A stretch of DNA of 64,000 nucleotides, taken from contig NC_026503.1 in assembly GCF_000182925.2 (NCBI RefSeq), positions 2,852,001 to 2,916,000 on the forward strand, read 5' to 3'. Below the pieces are notes generated by a model. It was given only the letters and a program-made list of their open reading frames with translations, made no database searches and was not told where the DNA came from. Positions within the stretch are counted from its first letter, which is position 1; the number at the start of each line of letters is the position of its first letter. Position numbers and translations under genes: made by a program. Origin of the DNA: Neurospora crassa OR74A. Its lineage: Eukaryota > Ascomycota > Sordariomycetes > Sordariales > Sordariaceae. Positions 1 to 11,968 of this stretch are shown piece after piece.

Positions 1-1101
1 TCGCCCGGCCTGCTCATCATCGACCACATTCATTTCCAGTACAACGGCGTCATGTACGGAATCCTGATCGCCTCTCTGGTCTTGGCCAAGAAGAAGTCGT
101 CTCTGTTGGCTAGTGGTCTCGTCTTTGCCGCCCTTCTGTGCATGAAGCACATCTACCTCTACCTGGCACCGGCCTACTTTGTCTACCTTCTCAGGGTTTA
201 CTGCCTTCCACCCAAGTTGTCACCGAGGTCCATCTTCAGGATCCAGTTTTTCAACTGCGTCAAGCTGGGCGGCGGAATCGCAGCCATTTTCGCGGCTGCC
301 TTTGGCCCTTTTGCGCTCAAGAACCAGATCCCGCAAATCTTCAGCCGCCTGTTCCCCTTCTCGCGAGGTCTATGCCACGCATACTGGGCTCCCAACGTGT
401 GGGCTTTGTACTCCTTCATGGACAGACTCCTGATCTCCCTCGCGCCGAGGATTGGGCTACCGATCAAGGCGGATGCGCTCAACAGCGTTACCCGCGGTCT
501 CGTCGGAGACACGTCGTTTGCGGTGTTGCCGGACATCACGCCTCGCATGTGTTTCGTCTTGACGCTCCTTTTCCAGGCCATCCCCCTGATCAAGCTCTTT
601 ATGAGGCCGACCTGGGAGGGCTTCATCGGAGGAGTCACCCTCTGCGGATATGCCTCGTTTTTGTTTGGCTGGCACGTCCACGAGAAGGCCATTTTGCTGG
701 TCATCATCCCATTTAGCCTCATTGCGCTCAAGGACCGACGGTACCTGGGAGCTTTCAGACCATTGGCTGTAGCGGGCCATGTGTCGCTCTTCCCATTGAT
801 ATTCACGCCGGCCGAGTTCCCAATCAAGACGGTCTACACCATCTTTTGGCTGGTTCTCTTCTTGATGGCATTCGACCGTCTTGCTCCAGCCCCTACCCGC
901 CAAAGACTGTTCCTGTTTGATCGCTTCAGCACGGCGTACATTACAGTCAGCATCCCCCTTATCTTTTACTGCTCTTTGATGCATGGTATTATCTTTGGCA
1001 AGAGCTACGAGTTTCTGCCGTTGATGTTCACCAGCTCGTACTCGGCGATAGGAGTCGTCGGTAGCTGGCTGGGCTTCATGGTGGTGTATTTTACGGAGTA
1101 G
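1..1101 (+). CDS. ALG8: ALG8-type dolichyl-P-glucose alpha-1,3-glucosyltransferase, C-terminal part
   Basis: The gene is cut by the left edge: the frame is open from base 1 and the last 366 residues are present, ending in TAG at 1099-1101. The family adds the second glucose to the dolichol-linked Glc1Man9GlcNAc2 precursor of N-glycans on the lumenal side of the ER membrane. The fragment begins just before the motif DHIHFQYNG, which is typical of ALG6/ALG8 enzymes, and continues as a chain of hydrophobic segments expected of this multi-span membrane enzyme. [11 protein letters not shown] further on is characteristic of the same family. ALG8 is preferred over ALG6 because of DHIHFQYNG and the GWHVHEKA block, but the N-terminal half that would settle it lies outside the window. 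Full-length members are about 500 residues. No intron is seen in this part. Confidence 0.85.
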   Translation, partial: SPGLLIIDHIHFQYNGVMYGILIASLVLAKKKSSLLASGLVFAALLCMKHIYLYLAPAYFVYLLRVYCLPPKLSPRSIFRIQFFNCVKLGGGIAAIFAAAFGPFALKNQIPQIFSRLFPFSRGLCHAYWAPNVWALYSFMDRLLISLAPRIGLPIKADALNSVTRGLVGDTSFAVLPDITPRMCFVLTLLFQAIPLIKLFMRPTWEGFIGGVTLCGYASFLFGWHVHEKAILLVIIPFSLIALKDRRYLGAFRPLAVAGHVSLFPLIFTPAEFPIKTVYTIFWLVLFLMAFDRLAPAPTRQRLFLFDRFSTAYITVSIPLIFYCSLMHGIIFGKSYEFLPLMFTSSYSAIGVVGSWLGFMVVYFTE

Positions 1102-4100
1102 AATCTTTACGTAACGAGCTATCAAATCCAGTATTATTTTGTTTTTCTTTCAAGTGTTCTTTTCTTGTTTTCTTCTCGTATCTGGCGATCTTTTGTCATT
1201 TCCTGTCCCCCAGTGCCGTGAATCTTGCATAGGTATGCAGGCTCGCAGGGAGGCAGGTATACGTAGTATGCACATTACAGACATGGGTGTAGCCGCCAAT
1301 TGAGTGCACTAGTAATGCCAAGGCCTGGCCTCCCAAAATGGGTATGAGGAGGTTTGAAACCAAGCAAATGCGGCTGACTAAGACGACCTTGAGTTTTCAA
1401 ATTGACACCCAATGTACCGATGAGTTTCGACCAAAAGGTTGCTGCTGTCTTCTGAAAACGTTGGCGCTCTTCGATTCGTCGAGACGAACGTCGCTTTCTG
1501 CAAGGCTGAGATTCCATTTCGAGGAGAGAGACTGTACGGAGTGAGTGTACTTGTAGTGTACATCAATACGTACTTACCCTGCGAGTTTCCTTACCCCACA
1601 TCCATGCGCCGGTTGATCCGGCAGGCAACTGTGTTTTCTTTGTCTTGCGAGCTTCTGTCCGATTTCTTCCCTTGGGAGCCAAGAAAGATCCCCAGGACCC
1701 CTTGTGAGAGGCAGTGCGGTTCGCTCGGTGATGTGCTGTGTTGGACCTAGCCCGGGGCAGCCAGCCCCTGTTGTTGATGTGTGCGGTGACCATTGACCGG
1801 CTCGAAATCGGTAGGTTGTTTGGTTGCACAAACAAACGGGAAGGCCCTGGCAAGTGGTTCAGTTCAGGTTCATAGTTTCTTTTTGGCCTTTGGCACCTCA
1901 TTCACGTGTATGTACATGTCTGGTCGGTACTCTTTGGGACGACTACATACAAATGTCCAAGCATAAGACATGTGATGGACCGTGTGCAACCACTCCCAGG
2001 AGTTGACGTAAAGGCCGAGATGGTATATACATGTATACAACACGAAATGGAAGAAGCAACAGATTAGAAACAATCCAGGGGTGGTTTGGTAGCTTGGTGG
2101 AATTCGATGTATGTTGTTTGAACATCGAGGTACCTTGGTAGTTGTTCGCCCCTGAGCGCGCATCTGCCATCCGATATCAGATCTGTAAGTACGGATCTTC
2201 GATCTCATATCATATTGTAACCTCGTGGCTCGTCTTGGTGCTTCTTAGTCTGTCCTATATACCTGGCTCTGGCTTGTTGAGACGGATTGCCGAAAAAAGC
2301 TCTTCCTAGGAGTTGCCGAAGAAGTTTCTGCACCTCAGTCGGGGGAGGGGCCAGTGAATAGAGGTGAAAAATGGTGGCCGTGGTCCCGTCCTGTTCGAGG
2401 GGTCGAGGTCAAGACGGGATCCCTGAGCCTGCTAGCGCGGTACTTTGCTGCGGAGCAAGTGTCATGCACTGCCAGACGCAACACGCGCCCCAGGCGCATT
2501 TCTGACCTTGCCGCCAAGATGGTTCTATCGTTGTCGTTTTGGGTCGAAGGTCATGACTAACTTTCAATCAAGCGTAGCCTTTACCTTGAAGTCCAAAGCG
2601 ATATATATGCGAAAAAGGAGGCAGTTTTGACACCGGTGCACGCGGATCGATATGCGGGATCGGTGGTGGAATCCAAGATCAAAGTCGCGCTCTATCGCGC
2701 GGCATCTCCAGAGCGGCCGCCCTGCCTGGAACCTGTCTGGTCCAAGTGGTGCATGCCGGACCCCTACCCTCGGAAAACAAAATTTGGAGGGTGCATCCGC
2801 CAACATAGATGGTTGAAGAATGGGCCAAAATGGACGCTTCAACCGTCAGCAGATAGCCCTCGTCGCGGCGAGCACGGCAAGTAGTTGAACGTTGGGGAGC
2901 TGTCGAGTGGGCGGCCGGCAGGGTCTGCGAAGTGGTCCTGGGGGTGCTCGGGGGGGAAGGCCAAGGACGGTGCCAGTACGGGGGACGAGGAGGAGGGCAA
3001 AGAGAGGGCCAGGGCTCCCACTACTCTTAAGGCAACGGGGGTGGGATGGCCGCACTGGCTTCGGAGCTGGAGCCATCCCTCATCCCGTCCCTCCCTGGCG
3101 GGTCCAACGGGTCCCGGACGCCAACACGGACTGGTAAGGCCCTCAGGTTTCTCAGGTACATTCACACGCTCCCATTTGCCGTCCATCCTCCTCGTTCCAC
3201 CCGACCATCCCAGCGCCATGGGGCTTCCACTCCCGCCCTCTCCCACCTCTTCCACTTCTTCTCCTCCCCTCCTCCCCCCCCCCCCGGGCCCTGGCTCAAC
3301 TTTTTCCTCCTCCCAACTCCCACAACTTCGTGCACTTGCTCCCGCACCGCCATCCGCCGCCGCCCACCACGACCACGACCACGACGGCCGTTCCACCGTA
3401 ACCACCACACACACCACTTTGTTGCTTCCAAAGTCGAGATATTCGGGATATTGAATGGAATTTTGACACGAAGCACCACCAACCTCCGGCCGGCATCCGA
3501 AACCTAACCCACCGTGTCCCGGCCTCCATCCATTTGGATTTGGCGCAAATTCCAATCATCACGCCAGGGAACGAGTTCAAGGCTTTGAACGGATGCAGCG
3601 CAGCATTGGATCCAAAAAGTCTTCAATCAGCCTTGCAGCAGCATCGAGACCACCTCAAGTGTAGGGCGGTTGTTCGTATGTACCTCCCTTTTGATATTAC
3701 ACCTTTCCACATACCACCCACATGGCACATACCTCATAGTACCTCCTCTCCTCTCAAGTATCCTCCCCCTCCCCCCCAAACCACACCACGCACCTGGCAA
3801 ACCCAGCACCGGCATCAGCACCCTACCCTCGAGGCACCCACACACCACACCCGTGACAACCCTGTTCAACCCAACTCCCCTCTCTCCACCCGACCGTCAC
3901 GGATCGCGACATGAGCCACAACACCGCTCTTTCGGGCGCAACAACGCGTCTCAATTCTCTCAATCACACACTTGCTCACCACCACTTTTGCTCTTATAGG
4001 TCTCAAACATCTAGACTCATCGTCTAGACACGTGCAAGGCTGCTCGGCCTTGCTCTTCGCTCAAACTAACCCCCGTCATCTTTGGGGTCTGACTTTCCGG

Positions 4101-4191
4101 CTTCTACGTCGGTTCTCTTCCTTTCTCCTCCTCACTCAAGGTCATTATTAACTCGGCTTCCTCTTGAGATTTCGAGGAGCGAGCTTTCATC
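1102..4191. other. 3.1-kb intergenic region and probable long leader of ITC1
   Basis: No convincing gene is seen. The region has ordinary mixed composition until about 2880. It then becomes strongly strand-biased and C-rich between about 3140 and 3980 (runs of CCTCC, CCACCAC and a run of 11 C near 3275), followed by a pyrimidine-rich stretch leading to the ITC1 start at 4192. Open frames in both strands between 2840 and 3600 are Pro/Ser/Gly-rich artefacts of this biased composition. It most likely contains the ALG8 3' UTR, the ITC1 promoter and a long ITC1 5' UTR. Confidence 0.5.
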
Positions 4192-7100
4192 ATGGTACAT
4201 GATTTTCCCAAGGACTCCATTGTCATCTGGATCAAGCTGCTTACCCCATATTCACCAACCAGGTCCTATTCAAAAGGAAGCCGGTGCAGTTTCTGACTGT
4301 CCCGAATATTGAAGATGACAACCAAGAGGTATGCATACTCTCCCCTTTTTGCCCTCTCATGTGTTCGTGCAGTCGCCAGCTCACACGTTGCCTCACAGGT
4401 TTGGCACATCCCTCAGACGGGAGAGATCTTCGTAACATATGAGGAATACCTCAACCGGTATGTGCAAAATAATCAAGTCAACAGTGTGTGAACTTGAAAG
4501 CTGACTTGGAGATAGCATGGACTTCTACAATCAGGTGAGCACAGCTGTGCAAGTAAACAAATCACCCCTGAATGACATGCACTCACACTTAGAGAACAGA
4601 AACGATTCATCTGCACAATCACAGGTCACTCTGGTCTAACTTTCTTTGAAGCCCTATCAAGTGAGGTATGCGAAGCTCCAGAAAGCCTTCTGCGTTTCCA
4701 TACAGGACTAACCCAACCCTTTCGCCTGCAGACTGCTGGGGCAGCTGAGGTTGAGCAGGCGTTTCCTGAGGCCCTCAAGGGTCCTGTTCTTCGACGTGTT
4801 CAGTTCCAAACCGTGTCTCGCATCGACACTCTGGTTGATCAGATTTACGATGAGTTTAAGAACGACTACTATCCGGGTGAGACCGTTACCGTGAGCATCG
4901 ATGGAGAGAAACTACACGGTGTAGTCCGGGACAAGACTCGATTCGGAGGCACGGTTCTGCCTGATGGTTCCACTGCTCCCCCGTATTCCCGCTACTTTGT
5001 CAGTCTTAAAGAGCGCCAGGAGGAGGTGCCCGTCAACGACTCTCAGATCTTCCGCGATCGCAAGGTCTTCACCAAGTCGGTCCTTCGTTCTTTCATTAAG
5101 AAGACAGTAACGCGCGAAGCTTGGAACGGCGCTCCCTGGCTGGTCAAGACCGACATTGCCGAGCGATACCACATTGACACTCGAATCCCGCCACATCTGC
5201 GCTACGACAACAAGTTGCTCGAGAGAAAGCAAATCCAGGCACAGAAGAGGATGACGCAGCCCGGCGGTATGGGTATGGAATTCAACAGCCACACCAGCCA
5301 CAACACCCCTGCCTCACCCGGACAATTTAGTCCTACAGGTCCTGTCCGCCTTCCTGAACTGAAACCAGCGCCTAAGAGTCACAAATCAAAGGCTCAGCAG
5401 GCCGCTCAGGCCGCTGCTCAAGAGGCACGGCAGAATGGTGGCGTAGTTTCTAGGAAACATAACCTCTTTAACGGCCCCGAGCCGGGCGGGTTCATGCACT
5501 TACCACTGCCAGGCAATCCATTCCAGTTCCCCCTGTCATATCGCAGTCACACATTACCTCCTATATACAGCGCGCCCGAACCTCCCCCGCCGCCCCCGCC
5601 GCCCAAGTACCCGATCGAGGATTTGCAAGTCGAATCTCGCGGCCTGGTGCGACCGCAACTCAAGTACCTGTGTGCCGATCCGCCTGTCGACCTGGAACCC
5701 ACTTTCAAGGCGCCTTTCGATGGCAAGATACTCATGAAGTCGGTAGGACCCCTTCTCGAGACCTGGGATACCCTCAACGTTTACTGCGAGATCTTCAAGC
5801 TGGATTCGTTCACTTTCGATGACTTTGTGGAGGCCATGCAGCTCGCCTCGGAGGAGATGCCGGTACAGCTTTTCAACGAGATTCATTGCGCTGTCCTCAA
5901 GATTCTGGTCAGCTCCGAGGCCGACGGCGGTAAGGTCCAAATTCAGCTACCCGAGCTTGAAGAGGAGGATGAGGAAGAGGAGGATGAAGAAGATAGCGCC
6001 GCCGCAACCCCTGAACCCGAGTCGCTACCTACCGCCCGCGCGACACGCAGCAGCCTCGCTAAGCTCGAGGCTGAGCGACTAGCTGCCGAGGCTGCTGCTG
6101 CCGAACGGGAAATGCAGGAGGCCGAAGATGCGCCCAAGCACCGTGCCGAGGAGGTTCTGAAGGACTACGACTGGATCGAGCACCTGCGGAAGCGCGATTT
6201 CAAGGACGGCGGCTGGGAGCTGATCATGGTCGGGTTGTTACACCAGCTGAGCAAGAACGAAAGGCTGAACGCGAGCTGCGAGGAACTTCTGGAGCAGCTT
6301 GTGCCTGTTGAGGATGAAGAGCCGAGTCGCGAGACGGTGCGCGCGCGGTATGCGAGCCTCGATGTGAACTATCGAGTTCAGGCTTTGCAGATCATCTGCA
6401 TGCTCACTGCGGAAACCAAGGCGATAAGGGGGTATATGGAGGATTGTAGCGAGCAGATGACGGCGTACCGGAAGGAGAAGATTGAGTGGCAGCGGAAGAG
6501 GAAACAAGCGTAAGTTGAAGTCCTTTGATTTGGTGATGCACAACGAAAATTGGCTAACGCGAATTACAGTCTTGAGGACCTCAAGAACTTGAACGACCAA
6601 CGCAAGATCTTACTCCCGGACAACATGCCCCCGAGTCCGCCCTTGGAGTCAGCTAAGGTCAACGGCGTCAACGGAGCGCATCCTAACGGCGATGTGAAGA
6701 TGACGGATGTTGATGAGATCTCCTTGACAGGAGGGGTTCATATTTCAGACGAAATCCCCGACTCCGACGCCGAGGATGCCGACGAGACGCCAACTAACGG
6801 CCTGCGTAATCTGCGTCGTGGCAACGACCGTGCCGCCGAGCGCAAGCGCAAAGAGGAGGAGAAGAAGCAGCGCGCCGAAGCGGCGGCGGCCGCTGCCAAG
6901 GTGCCTAAGCAATCAAAGCAGTTCCTGAAGGTACTCAAGGATATTCAGAAGAAGGAGGACGAAATTGCGGAATGCGAAAAGGAAATCGCCATCATCGACA
7001 ACGACCTTCGCGAAGCCGATTGCCCGCGCACGAGGGTGCTCGGCAAGGACCGGTTTTGGAACAGGTACTACTGGTTCGAGAGAAACGGAATGCCATACGG

Positions 7101-7857
7101 TGGTTTACCCGACAGCTCCACGGCGCATGCGGGGTACGCGAACGGTTGTATCTGGGTGCAGGGGCCGGACGAGCTGGAGCGCGAGGGGTATATCGATATG
7201 AAGGAGGAGTGGCAGAACGAATATGTTGCCAAGTTCGGAATCACCGTGCCGGAAAGGAAGAAGAGGGAGGAAGGCGGTACCAGCGTGTTCAAGGCCACGC
7301 AATGGGGCTTCTACGAGCGTGCGGAGGACGTGGATAAGCTCCTTGAGTGGCTGGATCCGCGGGGTGTTAACGAGACTAAGCTGAGGAAGGAACTCGTCAA
7401 CTACAGGGACCGAATCCAAAAGGGCATGGAGAACCGCAAGACCTACGTGGGACTTGATACAGCTACAGAGGAAGAGAAAAAGGAAGAGAACGGTGCCACG
7501 GGTGGAGATGCGATGGAGGGTGTTGAAGCCAGCACTACGGCCGCCGTCGTCGAGGAGCAGCCCGTCCAGCCAACAACGAAAGGAGGAAGGGGCAAGCGGA
7601 GCACAAGAGGCAACAACAACAGCCGTGCGGCCACGACAACCAGACAAGTCACTCCTGAGCCACCAGCCTACAGATGTCTCGCATGGGTCAACACCACGGC
7701 CATTGAGGAGATTGGCCATCTCCACGGAGAGGAACCACCCCCGGCCAGGAATAGGAAGCAAAGCAAGAAGAAGCAGGAGGCGGCCGCTGCGAAGGAAGAG
7801 GTGGAAGTCCAGGTTGCACCAACAACAAGGAGCGGGAAGAAGAAGAGCGCGAGGTGA
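4192..7857 (+). CDS. ITC1: ITC1/ACF1-type ISWI-complex subunit with WAC, DDT and WHIM domains
   Basis: Seven exons are inferred: 4192-4194, 4263-4328, 4399-4457, 4516-4534, 4600-4665, 4732-6509 and 6570-7857. They sum to 3279 nt and 1092 residues, with every junction in frame. The first exon is only the ATG, followed by VLFKRKPVQFLTVP, the conserved N-terminus of the family. The WAC domain spans about residues 22-125 (VWHIPQTGEIFVTYEEYLNR, ICTITGHSGLTFFEAL). The DDT domain is near 405-470 and is followed by an acidic stretch near 480. WHIM-type motifs lie near 545-595 (DYDWIEHLRKRDFKDGGWEL) and 813-840 (RVLGKDRFWNRYYWFERNG). Itc1/Acf1 partners the ISWI ATPase in spacing nucleosomes. In Neurospora an ACF complex of this kind is reported to support silencing of Polycomb-target genes. 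The tail is basic and low in complexity (KKKSAR end). Stop TGA is at 7855-7857. Confidence 0.93.
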
Positions 7858-10044
7858 TAAGGTGATACACTGACAGTACAAAGATACCATCACGATTCTC
7901 GATGTCCTGCTCTTAGAGAGCAACAGTATTTTTTGGGGTTGACAGTTTACATTATCATTAGTGCTGGGAGGGTGGGGCATATGGCGTGTGCGGCAGATTA
8001 TCAACCTTTTGCGCGTCGTCTTTGCAATCGTTCACGCGTAGCATGTCAAGACACATCTTTATACACGGGCACTACTGTATACATATATATATATATATAT
8101 ATGTATACATACATACGTGGGTGAATGGGGCCGGATGGGAAGGAAAGACACGGAATGGATGGATGGCATAAGAAAGGAAGGGGCGTATGAAAAGCATTGG
8201 TTTTGGTTTAGTTGTCTTACGGAGGCATTGCATTGACTGCCGGTACTTTGTACCATGGCATAACGTATACTTGACAGTTGAGTTCCTATACTTTGTCATA
8301 CCGCGCCGTTCAATGGTGATAACTTTGGTATTGTTCATCTGTTTATCGGGCAACAAAGAAGAGCAAGGCTTGATAAACCTCATGCTATGGGTTCACATCC
8401 TGAAATCTCTCTCAATCTTGGATAGATCGGAAAACATCCCTTTTTTCAGATGGTGTTTTGTGTGGGGAGAACCGAAGAATCACTTAACATACCTACCTAC
8501 CTACCTTACTACTACTAACTTACTAATCACACGGAAGTCACATTCTCAACCGTCTACGTGACCTCTTCGCCCACTCCCACCACCAACGCATCAACTTCCG
8601 CCGTACATTCTCCGCGCTCGCTACCATCACTCCTCACTGCACATCATGGGTTTCTTTGGACTTGATTCTCGATTTGATGGAGGATTTGGGTCTTAGTCTG
8701 TCTCGGATTTGAATGAATCCGGTAACGGTGGTGGTAGCGGTGGTGGTAGTAGTGATTATGGGATGACGGTGGTGTAGGAGCAGTTGTCTGGCCTTATGGA
8801 CTTGTCTCTGATGAGTTCATGCCCTCTTTGAGCGCTTTCGAGAAGTTGGCTAGAAGGCATGCAAAGATTCTTTGGTCCCATTCTTTTCGCTAGCGGCCGG
8901 GAGAAGAAATTGCCATTGTGACAGAGAATACTCCACTCCCGCCCGACGAGATTAACGTTTCTCAAGTTTCGCGTCTTGACATGCGAGAGAGTTTGCAACT
9001 TTGATGATCCTCGATGAAAGAAGGCGTAATCAATTTGCCCACCTAGTCCAATTTAGCCCGCCAACAATTGCAGGGGCTCCCACATCTTGGTTCTAGGCCA
9101 GGCTCTCGAAGCGCACCGCAGACGCTAGCGAGCCACCAACGCTGTTTCAGCCTTGAGTTACGGACTCTGATTGGCCAGACCTCTCACGATCTCTCTCGTC
9201 CGGCTTTTAACCCCCCGCCTTGGTCGCCAGTAAGCGCCGGCACATCTTCAACACCAATCCAACCATCGACCGCTCATCACACAAGTTCGTGCACTGCATG
9301 TCTGCATATTCATCTGCGTCTATGTATCTTACAATCTAGCCAATCTGATGGTCAGAGGGCACTATTCTGGTCCCCCATCTCCTTGTATCATTTCCACTAA
9401 GGAGGGATAATTGACCATTAAGGGAAACATGATAATCCATCACAGGCAACTGGGAGGGTGGCATCGTCAACCCCCTACCTCGCAGCATTGCATCGGCAAC
9501 GCGGACCTCCGGCTCTCCAAGTGGACGGCTCATCTATCTGAAGGCGAGATGCACCCTGAGATGATGGGCGTTTAGGTGCGCGGGTACGCTACCGGACGGT
9601 AGCACCGAGAGATCTAAGAGATCCCAGAATCCCATCCTCAGATTCCTTGCTGGCATATCCGGCGCTGTGCCAATGGCGGTTAGCCGCCCTATGGATGGGA
9701 GTTGAAAGCTTGAGTTTGAAATCCGTCAGAGGTATTTGTATCAGAACAATCCCCGTGCTCCTGAGTCCTGACGATCTTCCCTTCTAGAGATAACCTTCCA
9801 TCCGTCTCAACCGAACCGTTGAGCTGTTCGTTTCTTTTCTTCTTTTCGTCTTTCCAAGTTCACTTTAGCGCGGGTCATATCCTTCCGCCAGCAAGCCTTC
9901 CCCAGCGCCCCTTCGTTCTGTTTTGCTACATCTAGACACCAAGGACAGAGCAGTGCTCTATATCGATACGGACACACAACAGCATATAAACTTTGCGTCA
10001 AATTCCACATCGGTCTACTCCCATCTTCAAAGACTTTCACCATC
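7858..10044. other. 2.2-kb intergenic region with TA-palindrome
   Basis: This holds the ITC1 3' end and the promoter of the membrane-protein gene at 10045. It contains a perfect 32-bp palindrome with an alternating TA core (8077-8108), a short TACC repeat near 8488-8505 and short open frames without recognisable protein. A stretch near 9950-10040 with a TATAAA (9984-9989) and C/T-rich DNA just ahead of the next start is a plausible core promoter. Confidence 0.5.
8077..8108. repeat. Perfect palindrome with TA dinucleotide core
   Basis: The sequence reads GTATAC, then an alternating AT run, then GTATAC. The whole 32 bp equals its own reverse complement. It sits about 220 bp downstream of the ITC1 stop codon. 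Such (TA)n tracts are common simple repeats in fungal intergenic DNA. Confidence 0.9.
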
Positions 10045-10777
10045 ATGTCGTCCGAAAAATCGCCTTCCACCTCCGAGATCTTCGAAGATGCCTCGCGAGA
10101 CAAGCATCTGCAGAACAAGCTACGCACCGTCCGTATTCTGGACAGCGTTCAAACAGCCATCACTCTCTTGGGCCTCCTGATGGGCCTTACCGTACTCGGG
10201 GTCTCGGCCAACACTCTCTCAGTTTACGATTCCACCAAGCCTCTACCGGGGTCTTTCCTGTCCCTCTGGCCTCAGGAGTTTAACATCCGACCAACCGTGG
10301 CCCTGGTCGCCGGCAGCGCCATCATCACTGTCCTCCACATGGTTGCCTTGGTCTTTGCCAAGGTACAATTCGTATGTTGGCTTCCTATTCTCCACCCATT
10401 CTTGTAGTCAAGACCGCTAAAACTAAGACCATCATCAACAGCTTCGCACAACCTCAACTGCCCAAGTCTCTCTATCCTTTGCGCTCCCCTTCTTCTCCCT
10501 CGTCGCCGCTCTCATTGCCGTCATCTTCTTCTACTCCGTCAACGCCTCTGACTCTGTCGATACCTTTTTGTCCTGGACCTGCCGGTGGCGTGCGGTTCCC
10601 ATGTGGACGCAGCCTAACTGGGGAACTCTGTGCAAGCAGAGCAAGGCGGGCATCTACCTGTCCATCCTGCTGATCCCCGTGGAAGCTGGTGCGCTGGCGT
10701 TGAGCGGGTGGTTGCTAAAGGAGAGAAACTACGTAGAGAGATATGTCAATGCCAGGAAGAGTCCTGCTCTTTCTTAG
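10045..10777 (+). CDS. Four-span membrane protein of unknown function (MARVEL-like layout)
   Basis: Two exons (10045-10371 and 10442-10777) encode 220 residues. The intron is 70 bp, with GTATGT donor and CAG acceptor, and falls between codons. The N-terminus is hydrophilic (MSSEKSPSTSEIF) with no signal peptide. Four hydrophobic segments follow: near residues 37-60, 88-107, 115-140 and 182-202. The loop between spans three and four contains a Trp/Cys-rich block (SWTCRWRAVPMWTQPNWGTLC). The C-terminus is short and charged. This topology and length resemble fungal MARVEL-like or tetraspan proteins, but no diagnostic motif was found, so no function is assigned. The ATG at 10045 lies directly after a TCACCATC context and is the first in frame. 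Confidence 0.8.
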
Positions 10778-11593
10778 GCGGTGGTGTGTTTTGGTGACAG
10801 ACGGTACTGTAATATTACATGTGTTAATCTCATTGATGGTCAAGGTACGGGTTGGCATCCCTTGGCAATGAAACGGTTACGGATCAAGGGTTTAATGAGC
10901 AGGGTGGGTTTTGCTGGAAAAGAGAGGCATCGGAAACCTGTAAATCGATATGAACATGCTTAGGAACAATCATGACGGCTTGGAAATCCTCAAGTGTCAA
11001 CTCTGACTCGTTAAGATCGTTGATGATTCACGGTACTGCATGTGTAACGTACGGTAATGCATCAATGAAGCTATGGCATAGATAATGGACACTCTTCGCA
11101 CTGTGTAACTTTACCGCTTACTTGGAAAACTACGACAGTGTTGGATCTCACGTCAAACTCTAACTACGATTAACCTGCGATGCATGATCGATAGAATAGT
11201 TATCGTGATAGATAACTGCCAAGCTCAAGCAGTTTTATGGTGTAACGCTAAGTGATATATGTTGCCTCCTGTCCAAAGCCACACACAGTAAACCTATGAT
11301 AGCCGAACACTGGACGCCTACAAGAAATCACTCGAATCCTTACCACGCACTTGCACTTGCAGATTCACGCAATAGATACTTACACTACGTACAGGTTCCC
11401 CCCTCTTGGCCCTCGAAAAAATCAAGCCAGCCGGTCAGCGGTACGGTTACTATACGCTTGCAGCACCAACCAAGGAAGCGTGCATTACTGGTAACCACTA
11501 GTAGGCGTCCGGGTTTGTGTTTGGAGATCGAGCCCCTCAACCACCACTCTCCCACCTCGTTTCTCCCAGCGGCAATCCCGTTTCGTCTTCAGG
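10778..11593. other. Intergenic region upstream of THI6
   Basis: This is 816 bp of moderately AT-rich DNA with no protein-like open frame. The part just before the THI6 start (11520-11590) is C/T-rich, as usual for leaders in this window. I looked for the CTGAGA and related blocks of the fungal TPP riboswitch and did not see them. Confidence 0.5.
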
Positions 11594-11930
11594 ATGGACC
11601 GGAACAACGTAAACTATGCCGTCTATCTAGTAACGGACTCTACCCCCGCCATCCTCGGCGACCGGGACCTTTGCGAGGTCGTCGAGGCCTCGGTCAGGGG
11701 TGGCACCACTATCGTCCAGCTCCGCGAAAAGACGAGCGATACCGGGGACATGATTGCCATGGGCAAGAAGCTGCACGCCATTACGAAAAAGTACAACGTC
11801 CCGCTGCTCATCAACGATCGCGTAGATGTTGCCCTGGCGGTTGGCTGCGAGGGTGTTCACATTGGGCAGGATGATATGGGTTAGTTGCCTATGCTCATCA
11901 GCAGCTTCTCTCACTCGCTCGGGACATGAC

Positions 11931-11968
<38 letters not shown>

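Noticed and set aside
1612-1630. GCCGGTTGATCCGGCAGG resembling the 5' end of small-subunit rRNA
   Set aside because: Only about a dozen bases agree, and the following sequence does not continue as rRNA.
2839-3555. Long overlapping open frames on both strands (up to 238 codons)
   Set aside because: They coincide with a C-rich, stop-poor tract. The translations are Pro/Ser/Gly/Trp-rich without any domain, and opposite strands are open at the same place.
11250-11593. Possible TPP riboswitch before THI6
   Set aside because: Fungal thiamine genes can carry one, but the conserved CTGAGA-type and partner blocks were not found in the leader or in the introns read.
11296-11874. 192-codon frame overlapping the THI6 start
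   Set aside because: It is out of frame with the conserved THI6 N-terminus and has no recognisable domain.
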